Shown: positions 1-5,705, numbered from the stretch's first letter. The stretch: DNA of 6,929 nt from CALACW01 sp002431305 (GCA_937890355.1 CALACW010000063.1:1-6929); one strand, 5' to 3'. The notes: a model not told the origin generated them from the sequence alone. Made by a program: numbers and translations.

Positions 1-152
1 GGGCGATTCTTAGAATCGCAGCGAGACTCGAAAGCCCCGACGATGTTACGAAAGATGCGGCGGATGTTGATTCCGACGGTAAAGCAACAAGCAAAGAAGC
101 GAGAAGCGTTTTGAGATTCGCTGCAAAACTCGACGGTAAATTAATAGGTTAA
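1..152 (+). CDS. C-terminus of a dockerin-domain protein (5' end outside window)
   Basis: The reading frame starts at base 3 and gives 49 residues before the TAA at 150-152. The visible end of a first repeat (LRIAARLE) is followed by a complete second repeat that begins DVDSDG, has Glu at loop position 12, and continues into a helix ending LRFAAKL. This is the calcium-binding loop (Asp 1, 3, 5; Glu 12) plus helix of a type I dockerin, a module that classically has two such repeats. Dockerins attach secreted glycoside hydrolases or other extracellular proteins to cohesins of a cellulosome or amylosome. The catalytic or other upstream part is not in the window, so the protein's activity cannot be stated. 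The position at the very C-terminus is typical for dockerins. An EF-hand-like repeat in an unrelated surface protein is the main alternative. Confidence 0.75.
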   Translation, partial: AILRIAARLESPDDVTKDAADVDSDGKATSKEARSVLRFAAKLDGKLIG

Positions 153-186
153 CTTAATTTATTACGGATATGTTCTCGCATTGAAC

Positions 187-224
187 AAAAAAGAGAAGCT
201 CGGAAAATACGGGCTTCTTTTTTT
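187..224 (+). terminator. Intrinsic terminator of the dockerin gene
   Basis: The 8-bp stem AGAAGCTC (194-201) / GGGCTTCT (211-218), with one G-T wobble and a 9-nt loop, is flanked by an A-tract before and a T-tract after (219-224). It lies 35 bp past the stop codon and separates the dockerin gene from the ABC transporter operon. Confidence 0.85.
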
Positions 225-308
225 ACCGTTTTTTTGAACAAAGAAAATGACGAAATTGGGCTGATTATCCGTTAAAACGTTGAAATTAAAAAAGATTTAT
301 AAAATGGG

Positions 309-337
309 TTGATTTATGCTTCATATATTATTATACT
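309..337 (+). promoter_or_regulatory. Sigma-A-type promoter of the ABC exporter operon
   Basis: TTGATT (309-314) and TATACT (332-337) are separated by 17 bp. This matches the TTGACA / TATAAT consensus at 4/6 and 5/6 positions with ideal spacing. Transcription would start near 344, giving a very short untranslated leader of about 18 nt that just contains the AGGTGGG ribosome binding site. It follows the upstream terminator, so the operon appears to be an independent unit. Confidence 0.6.
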
Positions 338-361
338 GTCGCGTGAAATGAGGTGGGATGA

Positions 362-2605
362 ATGCTCGAAAACAAACATATAGATACTTCAATAGAAAAC
401 AAAGCGAAAGAATTATTAAACAGCGAAATTCTTTTTGCCGTAGTCGGCGACTTGACAAACGAGGGACGGTACGGCGAGTCTGCGGTATTTTTTACTGAAA
501 ATAAAATGTGCGCGTACGATAAAACGTTCAACGGGTTGTACAAAGTATATGATTACTCCGACATTGAAGAGGCGAAAGTAAAAAGACTTTACGGCAATGC
601 GATGCTCAGGGTTAAACTGAAAACGGGCAGATACGAAAACGTAATAAGATTTTCCTACGCCGCGGCCGATGTTGCCGACGCCGCCGCGAATTTTATCGAG
701 GACGTTAATTCTTACGGATATGACGAGGAATATTTCCTTGCGGTAAAATCCACATACGATAAAATGAGAAGTTTCTGTCCCAAGTGCGGACGTAAACTTG
801 CGCATCCCGGCGCGCCGTGCATAAACTGCGAGGGCAAGAAAAAAATGTTTTCAAAGCTCATGGTTTATGTTAAACCTGAGATGAAGGGGCTTATAGTTTG
901 TCTCGTCCTGTCTGCTCTGACGACGCTGATGTCGCTTGTCCCGCCGTATATAACGCAGAGACTTGTAGATGACATTATTCCCGGAAAGGATAAATCGGGA
1001 CTTTTGCATGTTATCATCTTTTTGCTCGGTCTTTATGTTGTTCAGCATGTTATTACAGGCGTGCGGGCGTTTATGCTCAGAACTACGGGCGATAAAATAA
1101 TTGCAAATCTAAAAAAAGATATTTTTGCAAAAGCACAGTATCTCCCCATGAGATTTTACGATAAAACGTCCACCGGTTCCGTAATTAACAGAATTAATTC
1201 CGATACGACAAACCTTCAGAATTTCGTAATGAAAATCTCGCAGGAGGCTATTGTTCAGTTCTTTACAATGATAGGCATCATCGGTATAATGATGTATATG
1301 AACTGGAAAATGGCTCTGCTGTCGCTCATTCCGGTGCCTATAGTTGCTATAATCGCAAGATACTTCGGAAAACTTATAAAACCCAAGTACATGAGACTGT
1401 GGCGCAGAAATTCGGCAATATCTACAATGCTTGCGGATAATATCCCCGGAGTCAGGGTTATCAAAGCGTTTTCGAATGAAAAAAGAGTTATTAATAAATT
1501 TTCTAATTATATAGATGAATGGTACAGAGAGGATCGCGCGGCGGGCGTATATGCTTCGATTTTCCCGACTGCAATAACGTTCCTTGTAACATGCGGTTCG
1601 GTTATAATATGGTATTTCGGCGGAAGCCGTGCTATCGACGGAAACAGCGATATCACCGCGGGACTTCTTGTGTCGTTTATCACGTATGCGACGATGTTTT
1701 ATAATCCCGTCAACTTCTTTGCAAATCTGAGCGATACGTATCAGAACACTCTTACATCGGCTGAAAAAATTCTCGACATAATAGACGCCGAACCCGAACA
1801 CGATTTCGGTAAGTTCAAAAATAACGATGACGCTCTCATGGGTAAGATTGAATTTAAAAACGTCAATTTCTCATTTGACCGCTCAAAGAAAACGCTTACT
1901 AATATTAATCTTTCGATAGAGCCGGGCGATATCGTCGGAATCGTCGGTACAACGGGCTCTGGCAAATCAACTCTTATTAATCTGCTAATGAGATATTACG
2001 ACGATTATGAGGGCGAAATATTAGTAGACGGTAAAAATATAAAGGATATAGACCTCGAATATTACCGCTCGCAGATAGGATTTGTACAGCAGGAGCCCCT
2101 GATGTTTAAGGACACTGTCTTTAATAACATCGCATACGGATGTTCTATTGCCCACGTTGAGGAAGTTCTGCATGCGGCGCAGGTTGCTAACGCGCACGGA
2201 TTTATTTCCAAAATGCCCGACGCGTACGATACTATGCTCGGTGAACGCGGTATCGGTCTTTCCGGCGGTGAAAAACAGAGGGTTTCGATTGCCCGCGCTG
2301 TGCTTAAAAATCCCGGCATTCTTATATTTGACGAAGCTACCGCGGCTGTCGACTCCGAAACGGAGCATCAGATTCAGGGCGCTATTGAGAGACTTATCAC
2401 AGGCAGAACAACTCTTATGATAGCTCACCGACTCTCTACGCTTCGCAAGGCTAACAAGATTGTCGTAGTCGACAAGGGCGAAATAATCGAGTGCGGACCT
2501 CCCGAAGAACTGATAGCTAAAAAAGGCAAGTATTATAAGCTCGTTCAGATTCAGTCCATGAGCGAACAGCTTTTGATGCAGAAAGCCGACGAGAATTTTG
2601 AATAA
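362..2605 (+). CDS. ABC exporter (fused membrane and ATPase domains) with N-terminal PH-like and zinc-ribbon extension; DUF1854-associated type
   Basis: A 747-residue half-transporter expected to work as a dimer in the cytoplasmic membrane. Residues 1-130 form a soluble extension with a beta-rich, PH-like stretch at about 40-115. A zinc ribbon follows, with Cys139, Cys142, Cys153 and Cys156 (two CxxC pairs). The exporter transmembrane domain spans about 170-455, with helices near 175-195, 214-235, 298-314, 318-335, 400-420 and 430-450. The ATPase is at about 495-735: Walker A GTTGSGKST (529-537), Q-loop Q576/Q577, signature LSGGE (633-637), Walker B ILIFDE with catalytic E658, D-loop AAVD (661-664) and switch H689. 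All catalytic residues are intact, so it should hydrolyse ATP. Typical half-transporters have about 580 residues; the excess is the N-terminal module. It starts at ATG 362 after AGGTGGG (351-357). The DUF1854 neighbour matches a family that, from memory, is annotated near cyanophycin genes in proteobacteria. No such genes are visible here and the substrate is unknown. Confidence 0.93.
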   Translation: MLENKHIDTSIENKAKELLNSEILFAVVGDLTNEGRYGESAVFFTENKMCAYDKTFNGLYKVYDYSDIEEAKVKRLYGNAMLRVKLKTGRYENVIRFSYAAADVADAAANFIEDVNSYGYDEEYFLAVKSTYDKMRSFCPKCGRKLAHPGAPCINCEGKKKMFSKLMVYVKPEMKGLIVCLVLSALTTLMSLVPPYITQRLVDDIIPGKDKSGLLHVIIFLLGLYVVQHVITGVRAFMLRTTGDKIIANLKKDIFAKAQYLPMRFYDKTSTGSVINRINSDTTNLQNFVMKISQEAIVQFFTMIGIIGIMMYMNWKMALLSLIPVPIVAIIARYFGKLIKPKYMRLWRRNSAISTMLADNIPGVRVIKAFSNEKRVINKFSNYIDEWYREDRAAGVYASIFPTAITFLVTCGSVIIWYFGGSRAIDGNSDITAGLLVSFITYATMFYNPVNFFANLSDTYQNTLTSAEKILDIIDAEPEHDFGKFKNNDDALMGKIEFKNVNFSFDRSKKTLTNINLSIEPGDIVGIVGTTGSGKSTLINLLMRYYDDYEGEILVDGKNIKDIDLEYYRSQIGFVQQEPLMFKDTVFNNIAYGCSIAHVEEVLHAAQVANAHGFISKMPDAYDTMLGERGIGLSGGEKQRVSIARAVLKNPGILIFDEATAAVDSETEHQIQGAIERLITGRTTLMIAHRLSTLRKANKIVVVDKGEIIECGPPEELIAKKGKYYKLVQIQSMSEQLLMQKADENFE

Positions 2606-2619
2606 GGACGGTGGGTTGA

Positions 2620-3111
2620 ATGCTATTAAGATATATTGACGGACCCGAAGTCCGAATAACCGCAAACGATAAAATATTTGTAGATATTGAATTCTTTCAT
2701 ACCGGGGAAAAATATACTTGTCTTGAGGTCAAGCGGATGTTTCCCATATCGGGCGGGGACAGATATCTGGCTCTGATTGATGAGGACGGAAACGAACAGG
2801 CTATGATTCGTTCTATCGATACACTCGATGAGGAGTCAAGAAACGTCGTAAAAAACTGTCTTAAAGAATACTATATGATACCGAGAATATTGAAGTTTAC
2901 TAAAATGACGGAGAAATTCAATATTTGGATGTGGTACGCTGAGACGGATAAAGGCGACGTTGTGTTTGAAATCAGAAATCATATAACCGCCGTAAAGGTT
3001 CTTTATGATAACAGAGTTCTTATAAAGGACGCTAACGACAACAGATATGAAATTCCCGACTATACGAAACTTGACAGAAAAAGCCGTAAATTAATTTTAC
3101 CCAAATTGTAA
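2620..3111 (+). CDS. DUF1854 family protein, ABC exporter partner
   Basis: A 163-residue soluble protein with no signal peptide or membrane segment. It matches what I recall of the DUF1854 family: FPISGGDRYLALIDEDGNE (41-59), a helix ending IPRILKF (87-93), a WMWYAETDKGDVVFEIR block (103-119) typical of the family core, and a C-terminal NRYEIPDYTKLD block (141-152). The length is normal for the family. The gene begins 14 bp after the exporter stop, with a GGTGGG ribosome binding site almost identical to the exporter's own, and is followed 12 bp later by darA, so all three are probably co-transcribed. DUF1854 genes characteristically accompany this type of ABC exporter. The biochemical role is not established as far as I know. 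A regulatory or accessory subunit acting at the membrane or on the ATPase is inference from gene order. Confidence 0.85.
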   Translation: MLLRYIDGPEVRITANDKIFVDIEFFHTGEKYTCLEVKRMFPISGGDRYLALIDEDGNEQAMIRSIDTLDEESRNVVKNCLKEYYMIPRILKFTKMTEKFNIWMWYAETDKGDVVFEIRNHITAVKVLYDNRVLIKDANDNRYEIPDYTKLDRKSRKLILPKL

Positions 3112-3123
3112 GGAGATATATAT

Positions 3124-3450
3124 ATGAAACTTGTAATTGCAATAGTAAATAACGATGACAGTATGGCTGTTTCTTCGGCGCTTACGAGACATAAATTCTC
3201 GGTTACGAAGCTGTCGACGACAGGCGGATTCCTTATGATAGGAAACACTACGTATCTTATAGGCGTGGAGGACGACAGAGTTGACAGACTCAAAGAGATT
3301 GTAAAAAAATACTCAAGCAAACGGACTCATACCGTTACGACGAAAGACTCGTTCGGCTACGGATTCAGCGAGGGCGAAATGAGCAAGGAAGTTACTGTCG
3401 GCGGAGCTACGCTTTTTGTACTTGACGTCGAGAGCATGGAAAAATATTAA
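3124..3450 (+). CDS. darA: Cyclic di-AMP receptor DarA / PstA (PII-like)
   Basis: A 108-residue PII-like protein that forms trimers and binds c-di-AMP between subunits in characterised Bacillus, Listeria and Staphylococcus homologues. Family hallmarks are visible: the N-terminal strand KLVIAIV, the loop with T28, GGFL (34-37) and GNTT (40-43), then LIGVEDDRVD (45-54). F36, L37, N41 and G47 correspond to ligand-contacting positions reported for PstA. A C-terminal GGATLFVLDVE strand (93-103) carries F98. The B-loop region (about 63-90) has ordinary length. AAGGAG (3110-3115) overlaps the preceding stop codon and lies 8 nt before the ATG, indicating tight operon coupling. In Firmicutes such as Bacillus the gene usually sits in a tmk-darA-holB context. 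Here it ends an ABC exporter operon, which suggests c-di-AMP-dependent control of that exporter; this last point is inference. Confidence 0.95.
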   Translation: MKLVIAIVNNDDSMAVSSALTRHKFSVTKLSTTGGFLMIGNTTYLIGVEDDRVDRLKEIVKKYSSKRTHTVTTKDSFGYGFSEGEMSKEVTVGGATLFVLDVESMEKY

Positions 3451-3463
3451 ATATAATAAACAG

Positions 3464-3510
3464 AATAACCGTAATTCCCGTCAGATGAGAATTACGGTTA
3501 TTTTTTATTT
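3464..3510. terminator. Terminator of the exporter-darA operon, shared with the convergent small gene
   Basis: A perfect 14-bp inverted repeat, AATAACCGTAATTC (3464-3477) and GAATTACGGTTATT (3489-3502), with an 11-nt loop and followed by a T-rich run. It starts 14 bp after the darA stop. The TAA stop of the minus-strand gene (3505-3507) lies inside the T-run, so the same hairpin also caps the convergent transcript, although the T-tract is weaker in that direction. Confidence 0.9.
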
Positions 3511-3732
3511 TGTCTTTTTCTTTCCGAAGTTCGGTTTTGACGTTTTATCGTTTTCGTTGTGTGACGCCTCGTCGCTTTGACCTATCTGCGGAAAATCATT
3601 CTGAATCCCGTTTGTGTTCTGCGTGTTGTACGTTCCGTATCTGTTGGTCATATCCCAAACGTCGCATTCGTCGGACAATGCATGTTCGGCGGGAGGGGGA
3701 GTGGTTTTTTTGTCTATTCTTTTTTTACTCAT
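3505..3732 (-). CDS. Small hydrophilic protein of unknown function, divergent from spo0A
   Basis: A 75-residue protein I do not recognise. It has a Lys-rich N-terminus (MSKKRIDKKT), a PPP turn (12-14), a central segment with Cys, Trp and aromatics (DECDVWDMTNRYGTYN, 21-36), an Asn/Gln-rich middle, and a Lys-rich tail (KKKTK). There is no membrane segment or signal peptide, and much of it looks disordered except for the central block. Support for a real gene is the ribosome binding site AAAGGAA (3741-3747 on the minus strand) 8 nt before the ATG, a stop that coincides with a strong terminator, and the absence of a better gene on the other strand. The single Cys and the W/Y/G cluster suggest a short conserved binding motif. 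The divergent position beside spo0A raises the possibility of a sporulation-related role, which the sequence does not prove. Confidence 0.65.
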   Translation of the reverse strand: MSKKRIDKKTTPPPAEHALSDECDVWDMTNRYGTYNTQNTNGIQNDFPQIGQSDEASHNENDKTSKPNFGKKKTK

Positions 3733-3740
3733 TTTTTTTG

Positions 3741-3747
3741 TTCCTTT
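3741..3747 (-). promoter_or_regulatory. Ribosome binding site of the 75-codon gene
   Basis: On the minus strand this reads AAAGGAA, 8 nt before the ATG at 3732. It is the main evidence that this short minus-strand frame is translated. Confidence 0.6.
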
Positions 3748-3840
3748 CGCAGTTGAATAATTTTGTCTCGGTAATGGTATTTACGTTTTTATTAACAAAA
3801 TTCTTTGAAAAATTAAAAAAATGGTGACAAAAAATTCCAA

Positions 3841-3846
3841 ATTATA
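3841..3846 (-). promoter_or_regulatory. Candidate -10 element for the 75-codon gene
   Basis: On the minus strand this is a consensus TATAAT, about 110 nt upstream of the small gene. No convincing TTGACA-like element lies 16-18 bp further upstream, so the call is weak. It sits directly beside the spo0A -35 candidate (3848-3853), so polymerase binding at the two would be mutually exclusive. Confidence 0.3.
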
Positions 3847-3847
3847 C

Positions 3848-3876
3848 TTGCATTTGATGTTTTATTGTGGTAAAAT
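3848..3876 (+). promoter_or_regulatory. Promoter of spo0A
   Basis: TTGCAT (3848-3853) and TAAAAT (3871-3876) are 17 bp apart. The -10 is preceded by TGG, which fits an extended -10 (TGn) that can compensate for the poor -35. Transcription would start near 3883, leaving a leader of about 77 nt that contains the short inverted repeat TTACA / TGTAA near 3900-3914. A sigma-H-type promoter, as also used by Bacillus spo0A, was not recognisable. Confidence 0.5.
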
Positions 3877-3959
3877 ATGGTAGCAATTGACGGTTAAGGT
3901 TACACCGAGATGTAAAAAAATATTGATTGCCGATTATATCAACGAAAGGATGAAAAACA

Positions 3960-4742
3960 ATGAACAATCAAATTAAGGTACTGTTGACGGAGGATAATAC
4001 GCAGTTCGGGAGAATGTGCGCAAAAGTACTCGGGAATAAGGGTTTTAACGTCAGTACGGTTTCAAAAAACGGCTCAGACGTAATTGAAGCGGTTGAACGA
4101 ATCAAACCAGACATATTAATAATAGACTCATTTATGGCAAGCATAGACGGTCTGGGAGTTATAAAGAAGGTAAAGGAGAATAAGTCAAACGCTCCTATAG
4201 TCGTACTTATGTCGTCGGTCGACAGTCCGTCGTTTGAAAAGCAGATGATAACCTCCGGTGCGGATTACTACTTCATTAAACCGTTTGACGTTGATGTGAT
4301 GTCGGACAGAATTAATCAGCTGTACGAGTGGAAGCAGATGAGCCGTGACGATGAGGATATCCGTTTATCAAGGGAGAGTAAGGATAATTCGAGACTCGAG
4401 GTTACTATATCCGAAATAATGCATGAAATCGGCGTTCCCGCACACATAAAGGGTTATCAGTATTTAAGAGAAGCGATAATGCTTTGCGTAAACGACAGTG
4501 AAATTATGAACTCCGTAACAAAACTTCTGTACCCGACCGTCGCAAAAAAATATAATACAACGCCGTCAAGAGTTGAGCGTGCAATAAGACATGCCATAGA
4601 AGTAGCATGGGACAGAGGCGACGTGGATGTATTAAGCTCGTATTTCGGTTACACGATTCAGAATACGCGCGGTAAGCCGACAAACAGTGAATTTATAGCT
4701 ATGATAAGCGACAAATTGATTTTAAAGCGTAAGGTATCTTGA
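3960..4742 (+). CDS. spo0A: Stage 0 sporulation master regulator Spo0A
   Basis: A 260-residue response regulator and the transcription factor that commits cells to sporulation when phosphorylated. The receiver domain (about 5-123) has the acidic pocket E11/D12, phospho-acceptor D56, switch S85 and K107 in IKPFD. The Spo0A-specific effector domain (about 147-257) is highly conserved: HEIGVPAHIKGYQYLREAI (155-173), LYPTVAKKYNTTPSRVERA (190-208) with the recognition helix, and KPTNSEFIAMISDKL (239-253). The length is normal. ATG 3960 follows AAAGGA (3945-3950). The residue four after D56, almost always Pro in receivers (DxxMP), is Ala60 here, and the first pocket acid is Glu rather than Asp; the linker (124-146) is acidic and Ser-rich. 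The usual upstream neighbour spoIVB is absent. Identification is firm because of the effector domain. Retention of sporulation in this organism is likely but not shown. Confidence 0.97.
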   Translation: MNNQIKVLLTEDNTQFGRMCAKVLGNKGFNVSTVSKNGSDVIEAVERIKPDILIIDSFMASIDGLGVIKKVKENKSNAPIVVLMSSVDSPSFEKQMITSGADYYFIKPFDVDVMSDRINQLYEWKQMSRDDEDIRLSRESKDNSRLEVTISEIMHEIGVPAHIKGYQYLREAIMLCVNDSEIMNSVTKLLYPTVAKKYNTTPSRVERAIRHAIEVAWDRGDVDVLSSYFGYTIQNTRGKPTNSEFIAMISDKLILKRKVS

Positions 4743-4763
4743 TTTAAATAAAATATTGTAATT

Positions 4764-4800
4764 AATAACCGGGCTTCGAAGTGAAGCCCGAGTTTGTTAT
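4764..4800. terminator. Bidirectional terminator between spo0A and the exported-protein gene
   Basis: An 8-bp perfect stem CGGGCTTC (4770-4777) / GAAGCCCG (4783-4790) with a GAAGT loop can be extended by AATAAC / GTTATT around a small asymmetry. It begins about 20 bp after the spo0A stop and about 25 bp after the convergent minus-strand stop, with T-rich sequence on both sides, so it can serve both transcripts. Confidence 0.85.
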
Positions 4801-4815
4801 TTTATGAAATAAAAA

Positions 4816-5523
4816 TCAGCTGTTTTTGTCATTCTGTTCTTTTTCGATTTTACTGCTGAAAATATTGAATTCGCTGAGCGCCTCTTTATCTCCGGATTCT
4901 TTAAGACGGTCGGATTCTATCATCATTGCATTTTTCATTCGGTCGGAATATGTGCCGTCGTATTCGGAAATAATCTCTTTTGCAATTGTTTCAGCCTGCG
5001 AATTGTCTACAAATCTTAATTGATATAAGGCGTAATAACTCAATTCGTCGTCTTTATCCGAAGCAATTTCGATTATTTCCTCCCTGTAATCTTTATCCTG
5101 TGCGGCGCAGTATCCTATTATATACGAGCGCAAATCGCTGTCCAAGCTTTTCTTTGTAATCAGTTTGCTCATTACACTCTTATCAAGTTTAATTTCTTTT
5201 TCTCTGCAAACGTCGAGCAGCGCAATTTTTGCAAAGTCCGAATACAGCGGGGATTTCATTACCTTTGAGCAGTATTCGGTGTCATCCGCGCTTATTTTAT
5301 CGTTGAGCGTAAAAACGAGATCGCCGTTTACATTATCAAAATCTTTGAAATAATTTAAATCCTTTATAAGCTGATGAACCGATTGTCCGGCAAAATATTC
5401 GGTGCTTTCGGTACCCGGCTCAAGTCCTTTAATTTTTTTTGCATGGACGGCCGTTACAGCTGAAAATATAATACATAATAAAATTACAATGCTGAAAACT
5501 GTTATTGATATCTTTTTTTTCAT
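4816..5523 (-). CDS. Exported helical-repeat-like protein of unknown function
   Basis: A 235-residue protein from ATG 5523. A TTG 26 codons upstream keeps the frame open but has no ribosome binding site, while ATG 5523 has AGGAG (5534-5538, minus strand) 10 nt ahead and begins with a classical export signal: MKKK, a hydrophobic core (about residues 6-26), and VHA at 26-28 as a possible signal peptidase I site. It could equally be retained as an N-terminal membrane anchor. The remainder (about 30-235) is charged and predominantly helical, with successive helix pairs at about 94-190 (for example LRSYIIGYCA, LSYYALYQLR, AETIAKEII) that resemble degenerate HEAT-like repeats; I see no enzyme motif. 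C85, C106 and C139 lie in the exported part. It ends near the spo0A terminator and is preceded by an unusually long leader with an upstream ORF. I do not recognise a family. Confidence 0.85.
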   Translation of the reverse strand: MKKKISITVFSIVILLCIIFSAVTAVHAKKIKGLEPGTESTEYFAGQSVHQLIKDLNYFKDFDNVNGDLVFTLNDKISADDTEYCSKVMKSPLYSDFAKIALLDVCREKEIKLDKSVMSKLITKKSLDSDLRSYIIGYCAAQDKDYREEIIEIASDKDDELSYYALYQLRFVDNSQAETIAKEIISEYDGTYSDRMKNAMMIESDRLKESGDKEALSEFNIFSSKIEKEQNDKNS

Positions 5524-5591
5524 AGTTGATTCACTCCTGTGACGGTGAAATGTAAGTTTGAAGATAAAGTTTTTTTTATTGTAATTACATT

Positions 5592-5633
5592 TTAAATGCA
5601 AGCTGTTGATTTATCGGAGTGATTGCTGAACAT
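5592..5633 (-). CDS. Candidate 13-residue leader peptide (MFSNHSDKSTACI)
   Basis: This short ORF is preceded by AAAGGAGGGA (5641-5650 on the minus strand), the strongest Shine-Dalgarno match in the window, 8 nt from its ATG. It begins about 30 nt after the predicted transcription start of the exported-protein gene and ends 68 nt before that gene's ATG. The peptide is polar, with no run of a single amino acid, so it does not look like a classical amino-acid attenuator leader. Such a strong ribosome binding site in front of so short a frame argues either for a regulatory upstream ORF or for a remnant of a longer gene. Confidence 0.45.
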   Translation of the reverse strand: MFSNHSDKSTACI

Positions 5634-5640
5634 CAAAATC

Positions 5641-5650
5641 TCCCTCCTTT
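5641..5650 (-). promoter_or_regulatory. Near-consensus ribosome binding site without a full-length gene
   Basis: On the minus strand this reads AAAGGAGGGA. It is 8 nt upstream of the ATG of the 13-codon ORF and about 120 nt upstream of the exported-protein start, so it cannot serve the latter directly. Confidence 0.7.
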
Positions 5651-5668
5651 TTCTGTTATTGTACTTAT

Positions 5669-5697
5669 ATTATAGAAGAAAATGAAAAACAGTGCAA
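5669..5697 (-). promoter_or_regulatory. Promoter of the exported-protein gene
   Basis: On the minus strand TTGCAC (5692-5697) and a perfect TATAAT (5669-5674) are 17 bp apart, giving a start near 5662. The -35 is weak (TTG only) and the -10 is consensus. It lies just after the PAP2 terminator, making the exported-protein gene a separate transcript. Confidence 0.6.
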
Positions 5698-5705
5698 TAT
5701 AAAAC

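Larger units (their letters stand above)
5524..5664 (-). promoter_or_regulatory. Long mRNA leader with candidate translational-attenuation structure
   Basis: The untranslated region between the promoter and ATG 5523 is about 140 nt, unlike the short leaders elsewhere in the window. It holds a 13-codon ORF (5592-5633) and two inverted repeats. One pairs codons 4-6 of that ORF (TCACTCC on the mRNA, 5616-5622) with the downstream Shine-Dalgarno GGAGTGA (5531-5537). The other is an 8-bp AAATGTAA / TTACATTT pair (5585-5592 with 5548-5555) beginning at the ORF's stop codon. Ribosomes on the small ORF would change which pairing forms. This is a structural inference without energy calculation. Confidence 0.4.

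Noticed and set aside
280..303. TTGAAA / TATAAA pair upstream of the ABC operon
   Set aside because: Only 12 bp separate the elements, too short for a sigma-A promoter; the pair at 309-337 is better.
1109..1801. 230-codon minus-strand open frame inside the ABC exporter
   Set aside because: It is fully antisense to a strongly conserved gene, with an amino-acid composition typical of a shadow frame and no ribosome binding site support.
2021..2665. 214-codon minus-strand open frame across the ATPase domain
   Set aside because: It is antisense to the Walker and signature motifs of the exporter; no independent evidence of a gene.
3510..3827. 105-codon plus-strand open frame overlapping the small minus-strand gene
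   Set aside because: It begins in the terminator T-run without a ribosome binding site, and its protein is a low-complexity Phe/Arg/Ser mixture typical of antisense reading.
3826..3846. GTGACA / TATACT pair as an alternative spo0A promoter
   Set aside because: The spacer is only 13 bp; the extended -10 promoter at 3848-3876 has correct geometry.
5580..5589. Perfect palindrome TGTAATTACA in the leader of the exported-protein gene
   Set aside because: It is short and A/T-rich in a very A/T-rich stretch, has no second copy in the window, and lies within a longer inverted repeat already described, so an operator claim is not supported.
5524..5601. 26-codon N-terminal extension of the exported protein from a TTG start
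   Set aside because: The TTG has no ribosome binding site and the extension is basic and aromatic, placed before an otherwise perfect signal sequence. ATG 5523 with AGGAG is much better.
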